From Cognatundibacterium rugosum (GTDB lineage: Bacteria > Pseudomonadota > Gammaproteobacteria > Burkholderiales > Burkholderiaceae_D), in contig NZ_JACOGG010000005.1 in NCBI RefSeq assembly GCF_014284365.1, positions 62,001 through 126,000 on the forward strand: DNA of 64,000 nucleotides, given 5' to 3'. Positions within the stretch are counted from its first letter, which is position 1, and each line of letters opens with the position of its first letter. A program made the position numbers and the translations under genes. Below the pieces are notes generated by a model that saw only the letters and a list, made by a program, of their open reading frames with translations, was not told the origin of the DNA and made no database searches. This document shows positions 31,010 through 40,827 of the stretch, piece after piece.

Positions 31010-32163
31010 TGAGTAATCTCCACAATTTTGCCGAAATTTTCGCCAAACTTCTTCTGGTACTCTGCCATCTTTTGCATACGCTCCTGCACCCGCGTACGGT
31101 CTTTGACCTCACCCGCCAACTGCCCGCATGCCGCATCAATATCATCGCCCCGGGTTTTGCGCGTGGTAGTCACAATACCTGCATCCATCAATACCTGGGC
31201 AAACGCCTTGATACGTGGATTGGCAGAACGTTTCAGGCCGGATTCCGGGAAAGGGTTGAACGGTATCAGGTTGAACTTGCAAGGCACATCATGCACTAAA
31301 CGGATCAATTCACGCGCATGCTCATCGCTGTCATTCACACCATCGAGCATGCAATATTCAAAGGTAATAAAGTCGCGCGGTGCGAATTCCAGATAGCGAC
31401 GGCAAGCCGCCATCAGCTCACTCAGCGGATATTTTTTATTCAGCGGAATCAAGCTATCACGCAAGGCGTCATTCGATGCATGCAGCGACACCGCCAGCGC
31501 GACCGGACATTCCTGCGATAGTTTATCCATCATCGGCACCACACCGCTGGTCGACACCGTCACACGGCGACGCGACAAACCATAGGCATTATCATCCAAC
31601 ATCAGACGCAACGCAGCGACGGTAGGCTCAAAATTCAACAAAGGTTCACCCATGCCCATCATTACCACATTCGTGATCTGGCGTTCGCCTTTAGGGCCAG
31701 TTGCAATACCTTTGGTTTTACGCAACTCAAACTCAGCCATCCATAGCTGACCAATAATCTCTGACACGCTGAGATTACGATTAAATCCTTGTTTGCCGGT
31801 CGAACAAAAACGGCAATTCACCGCACAACCCGCCTGAGTAGAAATACACAGAGTGCCGCGGTTTTCTTCGGGAATAAATACTGTTTCAACAGCATTTCCC
31901 TGACCCACATCGATTAACCACTTACGGGTTCCATCCGATGAGGTGTTATCACTGATCACATTGGGCGCAGCTATCATCGCGCGCGTTGCCAATTTTTCAC
32001 GCAAAGACTTTGCCAGATCAGTCATCTGATCAAACTGGCTCACACCAAACTGATGTATCCAACGTTGCAACTGCTTGGCACGAAACGGCTTTTCCCCCAA
32101 CTCACCACAATAGGCAATGAGCTGCTCAGGATCAAAATCAAGTAAGTTTACAAGTGCCGTCAT
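31006..32163 (-). CDS. rlmN: Dual-specificity rRNA/tRNA methyltransferase RlmN
   Basis: RlmN is a radical-SAM enzyme that makes 2-methyladenosine at A2503 of 23S rRNA and A37 of some tRNAs. The radical-SAM motif is CAVNCRFC, with the mechanistic GMGEPLLN motif and the C-terminal [18 protein letters not shown] segment. I choose ATG 32163 ([11 protein letters not shown], 385 residues) because the conserved N-terminus begins there; TTG 32193 or ATG 32184 would extend it. Confidence 0.97.
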   Translation of the reverse strand: MTALVNLLDFDPEQLIAYCGELGEKPFRAKQLQRWIHQFGVSQFDQMTDLAKSLREKLATRAMIAAPNVISDNTSSDGTRKWLIDVGQGNAVETVFIPEENRGTLCISTQAGCAVNCRFCSTGKQGFNRNLSVSEIIGQLWMAEFELRKTKGIATGPKGERQITNVVMMGMGEPLLNFEPTVAALRLMLDDNAYGLSRRRVTVSTSGVVPMMDKLSQECPVALAVSLHASNDALRDSLIPLNKKYPLSELMAACRRYLEFAPRDFITFEYCMLDGVNDSDEHARELIRLVHDVPCKFNLIPFNPFPESGLKRSANPRIKAFAQVLMDAGIVTTTRKTRGDDIDAACGQLAGEVKDRTRVQERMQKMAEYQKKFGENFGKIVEITQ

Positions 32164-32242
32164 GACTTTTCTTTCGTCTGACATCGCATGCAAAGCACAC
32201 GATGCCAGGACAAATCAAACTAAAAACAGATCCAGCTCCGGA

Positions 32243-32668
32243 TTAACGGGAGTAGACGTTCAATGCTGGGAAGTAGTAAGCGATTTCCACAGCCGCTGTT
32301 TCAGCAGCGTCAGAGCCGTGAACTGCGTTTGCATCGATGGAATCAGCGAAATCTGCACGGATAGTGCCTTTTTCTGCTTTCTTAGGATCAGTTGCACCCA
32401 TCAGATCGCGGTTTTTCAGGATTGCGCCTTCGCCTTCCAGAACCTGGATCATCACTGGACCGGAAACCATGAAGTCAACCAGATCTTTGAAGAAAGGACG
32501 TTCACGGTGAACAGCGTAGAAGCCTTCTGCTTCAGCGCGGGACAATTGTGCCATACGTGCAGCGATCACTTTCAGGCCAGCGCCTTCGAAACGGCTGTAA
32601 ATTTGACCGATTACGTTTTTTGCAACTGCGTCAGGTTTGATGATAGACAATGTGCGTTCGATAGCCAT
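32243..32668 (-). CDS. ndk: Nucleoside diphosphate kinase
   Basis: Ndk equilibrates nucleoside di- and triphosphates through a phosphohistidine. The 141 residues include the catalytic NAVHGSD with His117, the N-terminal [12 protein letters not shown], and the [18 protein letters not shown] loop. It is the first gene of the long minus-strand cluster running to bamB-der, with a 148-bp A/T-rich promoter region upstream. Confidence 0.98.
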   Translation of the reverse strand: MAIERTLSIIKPDAVAKNVIGQIYSRFEGAGLKVIAARMAQLSRAEAEGFYAVHRERPFFKDLVDFMVSGPVMIQVLEGEGAILKNRDLMGATDPKKAEKGTIRADFADSIDANAVHGSDAAETAAVEIAYYFPALNVYSR

Positions 32669-32760
32669 CTAAAAACTCCAATAAAAAGAAAGGGTTAAGA
32701 CAAAAACTCAAGAATTCATCTAACCTTAGATTTTAGCATGAATCAAACGCACAAACATGA

Positions 32761-32793
32761 CTTGGCGGAAAGACAGCATATCTATCCGCCAAG
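32761..32793. terminator. Hairpin between rlmD and ndk
   Basis: The perfect 9-bp stem CTTGGCGGA (32761-32769) / TCCGCCAAG (32785-32793) lies 24 bp past the rlmD stop. The T-tract on the minus strand is poor (TCATGTTTG), so termination would be partial. Confidence 0.5.
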
Positions 32794-32816
32794 ATCATGT
32801 GTTGACCGGCTTATTC

Positions 32817-34154
32817 TCAGTCTACCAGGTCGAAAACAGCCATAGACTCCACGTGCGAAGTGTGCGGGAACATGTTGACCACACCGGCATAACTCAGACG
32901 ATAACCGGCCGCCGTTACCAGAATGCCAGCATCGCGCGCCAGCGTGGACGGGCTGCAAGAGACGTAAACCAGGCGCTTAGGCCGTATTTCCGGCGCACGT
33001 TGCGACAAGTCAGCCAGCGCCTGACACAATGCCATCGCGCCATCGCGTGGCGGATCAACCAGAAAACGGTCAAACTTGCCAAGTGCAATCAGATCATCCG
33101 CAGTCACTTCAAACAGATTACGCGTACTGAAACTGGTTTTGTCAGATAAACCATTTAGACGGGCGTTTTCCAACGAACGCTCGGTCAATGCAGTACTACC
33201 CTCTATACCCACCACTTCGCGAGCCAGCGTCGCAATCGGCAAGGTAAAATTACCCAGACCACAGAACAGATCAGCAATCCGCTCATCCTTCTGCACATCC
33301 AACAAACGCAAAGCACGCGCCACAAGCACCCGGTTAATCTGATGATTGACCTGAGTAAAATCAGTAGGCTTGAATGGCATTTTGATACCAAATTCTGGCA
33401 AGAGGTAATGTAAATCACTTTGCGCAGGATAGTAAGGCTCTGCAGAATCCGGGCCCTTGGTCTGCAACCACCACTGCACCTGATGCTGATCCGCAAAGGC
33501 TTTGAGTTTCACCTCGTCGTCCGCCGTCAGCGGTGCCATGATGCGCAACACCATCACTGTCGCACCCTCGCCGATCGCCAGCTCAATCTGCGGCAATTGC
33601 TCAACAATAGACAGAGAAGCAATCAGGTCGCGCAAAGGCATCAACATGGCAGACACATGCGGCGGCAGAATCTGGCAAGTTTCCATATTCGCCACATAGC
33701 GCGAACGCTTCTCATGGAAGCCGACCAGCACCATACCTTTTTTGATCACATGACGCACCGACAGACGCGCGCGATAGCGATAACCCCAGGTTGGCCCATA
33801 GATTGGGCGCAACATGGTTTCTGCTTTAACTTTACCGATGTGCCACAAATTATCTTCGAGTACACGCTGCTTCATTGCGACCTGCGCATCGGCCTGCAAG
33901 TGCTGCATAGAACAGCCGCCACAAGTACCGAAAAACTCACATTTAGGTTCAACCCGTTGCGAAGACGCGCGGTGTATCGTTCCCAAAGTAGCTACTTCCC
34001 AGCTGGGTTTCTTTTTGTATGGGTTAAATTCAACCAGCTCACCTGGCAATGCACCTTCAACAAATACCACTTTCCCCTGGCTACCGTCTTCATTTTGCAG
34101 ATGACCAACGCCCCTGGCGTCCATGTCCAGCGACTTAATTTCTAATGTATTCAT
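32817..34154 (-). CDS. rlmD: 23S rRNA (uracil(1939)-C5)-methyltransferase RlmD
   Basis: RlmD methylates U1939 of 23S rRNA. The 445 residues have an N-terminal TRAM domain, iron-sulfur ligands Cys72, Cys78, Cys81 and Cys160, the SAM motif DLFCGLGNFTLP, and the catalytic region VYVSCSPSTLARD. The ATG at 34154 sits directly on the T-tract of the rpoS terminator and has no ribosome binding site of its own, so expression may depend on read-through or leaderless translation. Confidence 0.96.
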   Translation of the reverse strand: MNTLEIKSLDMDARGVGHLQNEDGSQGKVVFVEGALPGELVEFNPYKKKPSWEVATLGTIHRASSQRVEPKCEFFGTCGGCSMQHLQADAQVAMKQRVLEDNLWHIGKVKAETMLRPIYGPTWGYRYRARLSVRHVIKKGMVLVGFHEKRSRYVANMETCQILPPHVSAMLMPLRDLIASLSIVEQLPQIELAIGEGATVMVLRIMAPLTADDEVKLKAFADQHQVQWWLQTKGPDSAEPYYPAQSDLHYLLPEFGIKMPFKPTDFTQVNHQINRVLVARALRLLDVQKDERIADLFCGLGNFTLPIATLAREVVGIEGSTALTERSLENARLNGLSDKTSFSTRNLFEVTADDLIALGKFDRFLVDPPRDGAMALCQALADLSQRAPEIRPKRLVYVSCSPSTLARDAGILVTAAGYRLSYAGVVNMFPHTSHVESMAVFDLVD

Positions 34155-34181
34155 GAAAAAAATTCGGCACCCTGCGGTGCC
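34155..34181 (-). terminator. Rho-independent terminator of rpoS abutting the rlmD start
   Basis: On the minus strand the stem GGCACC-GCAG-GGTGCC (34166-34181) is followed by GAATTTTTTTC, an intrinsic terminator 78 bp after the rpoS stop. Its T-tract ends at the base immediately before the rlmD ATG. Confidence 0.85.
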
Positions 34182-34259
34182 AGTTAAGAAAATCCAAAAA
34201 CGAATTATAAAAGATGTAGCCGCCTCAACGCAGCTTTCAATCTCAGGAAACGGGACAAG

Positions 34260-35294
34260 TCAGATCAGCGCATCCCGGCTGACACCACGCGACAGGAAAG
34301 AACGCTTCAGTTTAATCAAGGCTTCTTGCTGTATCTGGCGCACGCGCTCACGTGTGATTCCCATTTCATCAGCCAGGGTTTCTAATGTGGCCGGATCATC
34401 GTTATCCAGACCGAAACGCCTGACCACCACAATACGCTGTTTATCGGGCAATTTGGACAGCCAGTCACGTACCAACACCGTCATTTCATGATGCTCAGCC
34501 CGCGCATCCGGACCATCATCGCTATCGCCAGGCAGCATATCCATCAGGCTCGATTGCGGATCATTGTCGAGCGGCGTATCGAGTGAAGTTGCATGTTCAG
34601 ACAAAGCCAGAATATCCTGAATTTCATCAACAGGCCTATCCACCAGCAAGGCAATGTCTTCCAGATTCGCGTCACGCCCATCGCGTCGCTGTGACTCCAG
34701 GTGATATTTGGCCCTGAGTATCTGATTCAGCTCACGCACCATATGCACAGGCAAACGGATGGTACGCGCCTGATTCATGATAGCCCGCTCTATGCTTTGA
34801 CGTATCCACCAGGTCGCATACGTAGAAAAACGGAAGCCACGTTCAGGCTCAAATTTATCAATCGCGTGCATCAGCCCGAGATTGCCCTCTTCTATCATAT
34901 CCAGCAAAGCCACGCCGCGATTGATGTAGTGTTTAGCGATCGACACCACCAGGCGCAGATTGTGCTCTATCATCTTTTGCCTGGCTTCAAAATTCCCTTG
35001 CTTAGCCAGCGTTGCATAGTGCAACTCTTCTGCCGAATCAAATAAAGGGCGGGTGCCAATCTGGTTCAGATAATACTGCGTGGTATCGGTCGATAACTCA
35101 GCCGCCAATACATTTTTCAACTCATCGATGGGCGCGACGATCAAAGAGACAGGGTCGGTCGCCTGTGCAGAATCGCGCTCCTCTCCATCACCAGAGTCTT
35201 CGGTATCGTCGTCAGCAACATCCTCATCAGCTAACGCATCGACTTCATTAAAAGACGCTAACTCTTCCTTATGGCTGTTTGCAGTTTTTTGCAT
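34260..35294 (-). CDS. rpoS: RNA polymerase sigma factor RpoS
   Basis: RpoS is the general stress and stationary-phase sigma factor. I choose ATG 35294 (344 residues, [12 protein letters not shown]) over the TTG upstream. An acidic N-terminal region 1.1 is followed by region 2 with [31 protein letters not shown] (seen at about residues 140-170), region 3, and region 4 with the helix-turn-helix [20 protein letters not shown]. The order nlpD-rpoS is conserved; in enterobacteria the main rpoS promoter lies inside nlpD, and the same is possible here. Confidence 0.97.
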   Translation of the reverse strand: MQKTANSHKEELASFNEVDALADEDVADDDTEDSGDGEERDSAQATDPVSLIVAPIDELKNVLAAELSTDTTQYYLNQIGTRPLFDSAEELHYATLAKQGNFEARQKMIEHNLRLVVSIAKHYINRGVALLDMIEEGNLGLMHAIDKFEPERGFRFSTYATWWIRQSIERAIMNQARTIRLPVHMVRELNQILRAKYHLESQRRDGRDANLEDIALLVDRPVDEIQDILALSEHATSLDTPLDNDPQSSLMDMLPGDSDDGPDARAEHHEMTVLVRDWLSKLPDKQRIVVVRRFGLDNDDPATLETLADEMGITRERVRQIQQEALIKLKRSFLSRGVSRDALI

Positions 35295-35452
35295 AATGTA
35301 GACCAAAGCTGATTACGTTGATGAACATGGGATCAGTCCCGGAAGCAGAGTGACCTCGCTTACTACTTACTGATGACTACGTTTCAGAGCCAGCATTAAC
35401 TAAACAAATACAAAGCAAATACAGCTTACAGGCAGAGGGCAGCGCCGGGGAA

Positions 35453-36436
35453 TTATCGTGCAGGCAGATATTTCAAAGGATCGACAGACTTACCGTTCAA
35501 CCTGATTTCGAAATGCAATTTAATATTATCACTATCTGAATTGCCCATTTCAGCAATTTTTTGTCCTTTTGCAATCATTTGTCCCTCCTTCACAACAATG
35601 CTCTTATTGTGCGCATAAGCCGACAATAAATTGCTGTTGTGGCGGATAATCACAAGATTTCCATAGCCGCGTATGCCACTACCCACATACATCACACGTC
35701 CGGCTCCGGCAGCAAGAATATCCTGCCCCGACTTACCCGGGAAATCCACGCCCTTACTTCTGTTTTCATCCGATGTGGCAACCGGTTTTGCATCGACCGG
35801 CCAGACCCAGTCCACACTCTCGTTATCAGCGACAGCAGGCTGAGCCGGTTTCTCTGGCGCTTTTTCGATCACTTTTTCGGTTGCTTTTTCAACGCCCTTA
35901 ACCGGAGCCGCCACATCAGTCCGCGCGACGGTAGTGGTTGCCAGAAGCTCAGGCTTTTGCAATTCAGCCAGCGTCGCTTCGCTATAAGGACGCTTATCGG
36001 CTTTGGGCGAAGTTTTATTGCCCGATACCGGCGCAGATAAAGGCTTCACCTCAACCCCTGCAGCACCTACTACAGGGATGGTCTGCACAGCCCCCGTTGA
36101 CGACTGATCTGGCGCACTGACACGCAATACCTGATCAACCTTAATGTCATTTGGATTTTTCAAGTTATTCCAAACCACCAGATCGCTGTAACTATGACCA
36201 TGATCCAGCGCGATTTTGTACAAGGTATCGCCACGCTTGACGACATAGGTTTTACCCGGCTCCTGCACCTTCACGACGGGTTTAGGCGGTGCTGGTTGCG
36301 GCACAGGTTCGACCACCGCAGGGGCAGGATGACGATCAACGATGGGCGCCTGATTCGGCACCGAACTACAGGCGCTCAGCAAGCCAGCGAGCGCCAAAGG
36401 AAAGACGAAACTAAGTGTATATTCTGTTTTTTTCAT
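35453..36436 (-). CDS. nlpD: Murein hydrolase activator lipoprotein NlpD
   Basis: NlpD activates the amidase AmiC during cell separation. The 327 residues have a lipoprotein signal (lipobox LSAC), a Pro-rich linker, a LysM domain (about 62-106; YVVKRGDTLYKIALDHG), an Ala/Lys/Glu-rich linker with EKATEKVIEKAPEKP, and a C-terminal LytM/M23 domain (about 225-327). The zinc ligands of active M23 enzymes are replaced: SKGVD instead of HxGVD and KLHFE instead of HLHFE. This is the degenerate activator form known for NlpD and EnvC. Confidence 0.95.
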   Translation of the reverse strand: MKKTEYTLSFVFPLALAGLLSACSSVPNQAPIVDRHPAPAVVEPVPQPAPPKPVVKVQEPGKTYVVKRGDTLYKIALDHGHSYSDLVVWNNLKNPNDIKVDQVLRVSAPDQSSTGAVQTIPVVGAAGVEVKPLSAPVSGNKTSPKADKRPYSEATLAELQKPELLATTTVARTDVAAPVKGVEKATEKVIEKAPEKPAQPAVADNESVDWVWPVDAKPVATSDENRSKGVDFPGKSGQDILAAGAGRVMYVGSGIRGYGNLVIIRHNSNLLSAYAHNKSIVVKEGQMIAKGQKIAEMGNSDSDNIKLHFEIRLNGKSVDPLKYLPAR

Positions 36437-36473
36437 GCTGATTCTGATTTGCCTGATGAAGAGCGCCTAAGGT

Positions 36474-37289
36474 TCACACCATGCCCGGCTGCAAAGGAAC
36501 AAAATGACAGGATTCTATGACGGTTTTGCGCCATTCTTTCTGATTCAGGCGCTCAATCAGATGCAATTCCTGTTTTTTTCCACCCACCGGCGCAACCAGG
36601 CGACCTCCGATGCGCAATTGTTCGAGTAAGCCAGACGGAATTTCCAAACCGGCAGCAGCCAGTATGATACCGTCAAACGGTGCCACTTGCGGCAAGCCCA
36701 GCATGCCATCGCCATATTGCAGGCGGATATTAGCGATGCGCATAGGACGCAGATTATTTTTTGCCAGTTCATGCAAGGCCTTGATGCGCTCTATCGAGTA
36801 CACATCTTTTGCCAGCAAAGACAAGACCGCAGCCTGATAACCACAGCCTGTACCGATTTCCAGCACCCTGTCCATCATGACGCCGTTGCGCAAGATTTCT
36901 ATCATGCGGGCCACGATGTAGGGCTGAGAAATGGTTTGCTGATAGCCGATAGGCAAAGACGCATCGACATAAGCCTGACCGACCATGCCTGACTCCAGAA
37001 ACAAATGCCTGGGTATGGCCTGCATCGCTGCCAGCACCAGCTCATCTCTGACCCCTTGCTCCGCAACCCGCTGCACCATGGCACGGCGCACGCCATCCGA
37101 CACCGCCGGCCGCTCAGTCACACTCGATACCGCCACAGGTGCAGCCACCCTACCCAGACGGGCAGACTGCGAATTCTGCATCGCGGTCTGCGACGAACCA
37201 TCCGTAAAACGGCGCTCGGGTCTGGCCGTTTTTTTATCGACCACAGAAGACAGCGACAGCGGGAAACGCTTTTCACCAGAACTCATCAT
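36474..37289 (-). CDS. pcm: Protein-L-isoaspartate O-methyltransferase
   Basis: Pcm repairs isoaspartyl residues in aged proteins using SAM. The conserved core has PRHLFLE, the substrate loop [21 protein letters not shown] motif [17 protein letters not shown], and motif [12 protein letters not shown]. The 271-residue form carries an extra N-terminal stretch of about 65 residues relative to the 208-residue E. coli enzyme. The start overlaps the surE stop by 4 bp, and the surE-pcm-nlpD-rpoS order is conserved. Confidence 0.96.
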   Translation of the reverse strand: MMSSGEKRFPLSLSSVVDKKTARPERRFTDGSSQTAMQNSQSARLGRVAAPVAVSSVTERPAVSDGVRRAMVQRVAEQGVRDELVLAAMQAIPRHLFLESGMVGQAYVDASLPIGYQQTISQPYIVARMIEILRNGVMMDRVLEIGTGCGYQAAVLSLLAKDVYSIERIKALHELAKNNLRPMRIANIRLQYGDGMLGLPQVAPFDGIILAAAGLEIPSGLLEQLRIGGRLVAPVGGKKQELHLIERLNQKEWRKTVIESCHFVPLQPGMV

Positions 37290-38035
37290 GCCCCCAAAGT
37301 CCAGCCATCCACATTCAATGCATCCAGCTGGCGGAAATTGGTCAGATCAATTTGCAGCGGCGTCACTGACACAAACGCGCGTGCAGTCGCATCAAAATCC
37401 GTCCCCTCGCCGCCATCTCTGACTGCGCCGGGTGGCCCTATCCAGTAAATTTCGCGCTCATGCGGATCACGCATCGCAATCACCGGCTCTGAGGCATGAC
37501 GTTTACCCAGCCTTGTCTTACGCACACCCTGGATGTCTGCGCGTGGCAGATTCGGTATATTCACATTCAGCAGATAAGGCGCGGCCAGCCCAAACTCGCC
37601 ATGTCTGACCATCGCAGCTGCGATCTGCGCCGCAGATTCCAGTTCACGCCAGCCTTTATCGACTTGCGAAAACGCGAGCGCGGAAATGCCAAACAAATAG
37701 CCTTCAGTTGCCGCCGCCACTGTGCCCGAATACAAGGTGTCGTCGCCCATATTCTGGCCCTGATTGATGCCGGAAATGACGAAATCAGGGCGCTCACGCA
37801 GGATAGACGTCAGCGCAATATGCACGCAATCTGAGGGCGTACCATTCACAAAATAAAAACCGTTTGGCGCACGCTGCACCGACAATGGACGATCCAGCGT
37901 CAATGCATTGGACGCACCGGAACGGTTACTGTCAGGCGCGACCACCGTCACGTCGGCAAATTGCGACAACTCCTGCGCCAGTTGCTGGATGCCGGGAGCG
38001 AGATAACCATCATCATTACTGAGTAGAATTTTCAT
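37286..38035 (-). CDS. surE: 5'/3'-nucleotidase SurE
   Basis: SurE is a metal-dependent survival nucleotidase. I choose ATG 38035 ([15 protein letters not shown]), giving 249 residues. The metal-binding NDDG (residues 7-10), the [11 protein letters not shown] loop, and [11 protein letters not shown] plus [19 protein letters not shown] motifs are all present. It is the first gene of the surE-pcm-nlpD-rpoS group and is divergent from the quinone oxidoreductase gene across a 106-bp region. Confidence 0.97.
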   Translation of the reverse strand: MKILLSNDDGYLAPGIQQLAQELSQFADVTVVAPDSNRSGASNALTLDRPLSVQRAPNGFYFVNGTPSDCVHIALTSILRERPDFVISGINQGQNMGDDTLYSGTVAAATEGYLFGISALAFSQVDKGWRELESAAQIAAAMVRHGEFGLAAPYLLNVNIPNLPRADIQGVRKTRLGKRHASEPVIAMRDPHEREIYWIGPPGAVRDGGEGTDFDATARAFVSVTPLQIDLTNFRQLDALNVDGWTLGA

Positions 38036-38141
38036 ATCGGGCATTCTACCTGATGCACAAAAACAAATTTCTTTCCGATGAAAAAAATCAGGCATAATCA
38101 AAATCTAACGACCGTACTATTATTTAAACTGGAGACGAACA

Positions 38142-39122
38142 ATGAAGGCTGTCGTATGCAAACAATGGGGACCACCTGAGGCCCTGGAAGTCTGCGAAAT
38201 TCCTGACTTAACACCAGGCCCCCAAGAAGTGCTGATTCAGGTACAGGCAGCAGGCATCAACTTCCCCGATGTCCTGATCATCCAAAACAAATATCAATTC
38301 AAACCCGAATTACCCTTCACGCCGGGCAGCGAGGCATGCGGCATCGTGCAGGCCACCGGCGCTGAAGTAAAGCACTTCAAAGCGGGCGACCGCGTGATTG
38401 CCTTCGTTGGAAATGGTGCATTTGCACAACAGTTATTAGCGCCGCAGCAGGCGATTTTCCCGGTTCCACCAGGCATGGACGATGATACTGCTGCCGCCAT
38501 CACCCTCACCTATGGCACGTCGCACCATGCACTGCTGGACCGCGCGCAGTTGAAAGCCGGTGAAACCGTGTTGGTTCTGGGTGCATCCGGCGGTGTCGGC
38601 ATTGCTGCGATCGAGATAGCCAAAGCCACCGGTGCGCGCGTGATTGCAGCCGCCTCCAGTGCAGAAAAGCTGGCCGTCTGCGTGGAACACGGCGCCGATA
38701 TCTGCATCAACTACAACGACGCCGACTGGCGCGATCAGCTCAAAGCGGCAACCGGCAAACAAGGCCCGGATGTGATTTTTGATCCGGTCGGCGGCGACTA
38801 TGCCGAAGCCGCATTCCGCTCCATCGCCTGGCGCGGCCGCTACCTGGTGATTGGCTTTGCCAATGGTGAAATCCCAAAAATCCCGCTCAACCTGCCCTTA
38901 CTCAAAGGTGCCTCGATACTGGGCGTGTTCTGGGGCGATTTCGTGCGCCGTGAACCCACCGCCAATCTGCAAGCAATGCAACAACTGGTCGGCTGGTTCC
39001 ATGAGAAAAAAATCCGCCCGCATATTTCGGGACGCTATAGCCTGAGCGACTGCGCCACAGCCATGAATCTGCTGGCCACCAGAAAAGCCACCGGCAAACT
39101 GATTATCCGGCCGCAGGATTAA
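38142..39122 (+). CDS. NADPH:quinone oxidoreductase family protein (zinc-independent MDR)
   Basis: This medium-chain dehydrogenase/reductase belongs to the quinone oxidoreductase branch. The 326 residues have the N-terminal GroES-like domain (AAGINFPDVLIIQNKYQ...PFTPGSEACGIV) and a Rossmann domain with VLVLGASGGVGIAAIEIAKA. The cysteine and histidine zinc ligands of alcohol dehydrogenases are absent. A GGAG ribosome binding site lies 7 bp before the ATG. The physiological substrate cannot be named from sequence; its neighbours do not suggest a pathway. Confidence 0.92.
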   Translation: MKAVVCKQWGPPEALEVCEIPDLTPGPQEVLIQVQAAGINFPDVLIIQNKYQFKPELPFTPGSEACGIVQATGAEVKHFKAGDRVIAFVGNGAFAQQLLAPQQAIFPVPPGMDDDTAAAITLTYGTSHHALLDRAQLKAGETVLVLGASGGVGIAAIEIAKATGARVIAAASSAEKLAVCVEHGADICINYNDADWRDQLKAATGKQGPDVIFDPVGGDYAEAAFRSIAWRGRYLVIGFANGEIPKIPLNLPLLKGASILGVFWGDFVRREPTANLQAMQQLVGWFHEKKIRPHISGRYSLSDCATAMNLLATRKATGKLIIRPQD

Positions 39123-39177
39123 GCTGGGGATTTAAAAATTATCCCTTTGCACATGCTGTTCAGTTAGATACGGAAGC

Positions 39178-39220
39178 GATCAAGATGCCATCCCTGCGCA
39201 GACGGGATGGCGTCTTGATC
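39178..39220. other. 17-bp stem hairpin downstream of the quinone oxidoreductase
   Basis: The left arm (39178-39194) and right arm (39204-39220) form a 17-bp stem with a single G-T wobble and a 9-nt loop. No T-run follows on either side, so it is not a typical intrinsic terminator. It is the longest stem noted by eye in the window. The surrounding gap 39123-39461 holds no gene. Confidence 0.8.
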
Positions 39221-39294
39221 CGCGTAGTTCAAGGAAATGGCGTAACAGATGAAGGCCATTGCGATGCACAAGTCATTGCGGCTTAAGATCCTCA

Positions 39295-39380
39295 CCTCGT
39301 TTTCACGCGCCTTTCAAGAGCAAAGTAAGCCAGATGGCGCATGGTTACCAGGTGTTTGCTTACTGCTTTTGGTTTTACAA
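39295..39380 (+). repeat. Left copy of a diverged direct repeat flanking the unknown gene
   Basis: This 86-bp stretch aligns without gaps to 40625-40710, on the same strand and offset by 1330 bp, with 61 of 86 bases identical by hand count. The block CAAAGTAAGCCAG (39321-39333) is identical in both, and GTGTTTG recurs further on. Confidence 0.7.
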
Positions 39381-39400
39381 GGCGCATCGCTATGCGCCTT
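39379..39400. terminator. 9-bp stem hairpin before the unknown gene's stop
   Basis: AAGGCGCAT (39379-39387), loop CGCT, ATGCGCCTT (39392-39400) form a perfect stem about 60 bp past the minus-strand stop at 39462. On the minus strand it is followed by TTGTAAAACC, a weak terminator-like context. Confidence 0.5.
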
Positions 39401-39461
39401 AACCGCCCTATGAGCTGATCTCCAATGACAGCTTCAACTACGCACCCATTGATACCAGACC

Positions 39462-40514
39462 CTAGAGGGTAGGATTTAACGCAATGAGTTTAGTCACGAA
39501 ATTGTCTATTGGTTTCATATATGCCTCTTCGGAATAGTTTAAAGATTTAATACAATTTCGATAAATATCAGCTGTTTCCCGAATCTTTGATGGTTGCACC
39601 AAAAAAGCTAAGGATAGCGCCTGCATAAAGAAGGTACTCATAAAGTATCCACATTTTTCAGGATTATTGATAGCGCTGCTCAGTTTTTCTAAATCTAAGG
39701 TGGTTTCAAAAAAGGGGAGAACGGTTGTTTTTGTCAGATCCTCAATCAAGTTCGTAATCTGAACCAATTCGTCCACATTGCCCAGTTTTTCCACTTCAGG
39801 AGGCCTGCTTCGCCCCGTAAAATACGGGTAATTACATCCAACAGTATACTCGCTGACTGAAAGATCGCCGGTCACTCTCTGTACCAATTCCCCTACTGCC
39901 GGTATATCGAATCTGGCAGTAAGATAGATTGCAAATGTATAGCGTCTCTTTTCAACACTCAGCCATAGACGTTGAGTTCCGTAGGGAACAGTTCTTTCTG
40001 CCCACTTCTCCTTCTTGTTCCAAACAAAACCGGCTGGTTCAAACAGGGGTTTTAAACGCGCAACAATAAAATCCAACACACTCTTTTCCGTTAAGGGCTT
40101 TTCTTTCACCGCAGGCTTTTCATGCGCCTTGATGAAATCAGCAGCCTCCTGACTTTTTGGGTAATAGACCAATTCTTCCTGCACATCCACGACTTTCAGA
40201 TTCAACTCTCCCGCCAGTTTCAAGATGACTGCCAGTACCTGCTCTTGATTTTGGGCAATATTAAGCACGGCAATTTTTTGTCCGAAATTCCCAATCAAGG
40301 GACCATCCCCCCAGACGCATTCGTCGATCCCGTCTTCTTTGTAGGTGGATAAACATGGATACTGGGCAACCAGTTGCTGATATAACTTGCCCAGCGCAGC
40401 ACCTGGCCCGGCATTGTCAGATTGATGCTGCTCCACGAGCTGATCAATCATTCGTTGACGTTGTGTCGCATCGCCCGGTAAGGCGGCATCAATAATCTGA
40501 ACAATAAAACTCAT
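39462..40514 (-). CDS. Hypothetical protein, two-part, possibly immunity-like
   Basis: I do not recognise this 350-residue protein. It has no signal peptide, no membrane helix and no obvious catalytic motif. The N-terminal half contains IDECVWGDGPLIGNFGQKIA followed by VDVQEELVYYP, a W-x-D-GPL pattern I associate with small uncharacterised bacterial proteins. The C-terminal half starts with a helix (SVLDFIVARLKPLFEPAGFVW) and a strand-rich stretch containing VPYGTQRLWLSVEKRR, reminiscent of DUF4304-type domains sometimes found in toxin-immunity loci. That comparison is weak inference. The gene stands alone, with more non-coding DNA around it than any other gene here, and lies between diverged direct repeats. 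Confidence 0.8.
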   Translation of the reverse strand: MSFIVQIIDAALPGDATQRQRMIDQLVEQHQSDNAGPGAALGKLYQQLVAQYPCLSTYKEDGIDECVWGDGPLIGNFGQKIAVLNIAQNQEQVLAVILKLAGELNLKVVDVQEELVYYPKSQEAADFIKAHEKPAVKEKPLTEKSVLDFIVARLKPLFEPAGFVWNKKEKWAERTVPYGTQRLWLSVEKRRYTFAIYLTARFDIPAVGELVQRVTGDLSVSEYTVGCNYPYFTGRSRPPEVEKLGNVDELVQITNLIEDLTKTTVLPFFETTLDLEKLSSAINNPEKCGYFMSTFFMQALSLAFLVQPSKIRETADIYRNCIKSLNYSEEAYMKPIDNFVTKLIALNPTL

Positions 40515-40624
40515 CTTTTTCCTTTCATTATTCGTACGCTTAATTTATGTTATCCGGCTAATCCCCTGCCCCATGCGATGCAATACGCGGAACCAATTTC
40601 ACCCCTGACCTACCCAACTCAAGG

Positions 40625-40710
40625 CCTAGTTTTCATGCCCCTTACAGACACAAAGTAAGCCAGCAAGCGCATAGTTATTGTGTGTTTGTTTTTTTCTTTG
40701 CGTTTCACCT
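40625..40710 (+). repeat. Right copy of the diverged direct repeat
   Basis: Same-strand partner of 39295-39380. The pair frames the unknown 350-residue gene. The gap 40515-40918 otherwise contains only the upstream region of that gene and the terminator at 40828-40877. Confidence 0.7.
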
Positions 40711-40827
40711 GAAATTTAACACGCTAAGATGCAATTCCCTAACAGGCCACATTGCAATACGCTGCATGAGGGCTAAGGAAATATGGAAGCTGATCAGATT
40801 TTCGCCCATCCCCTTCTCCTGCAAACC

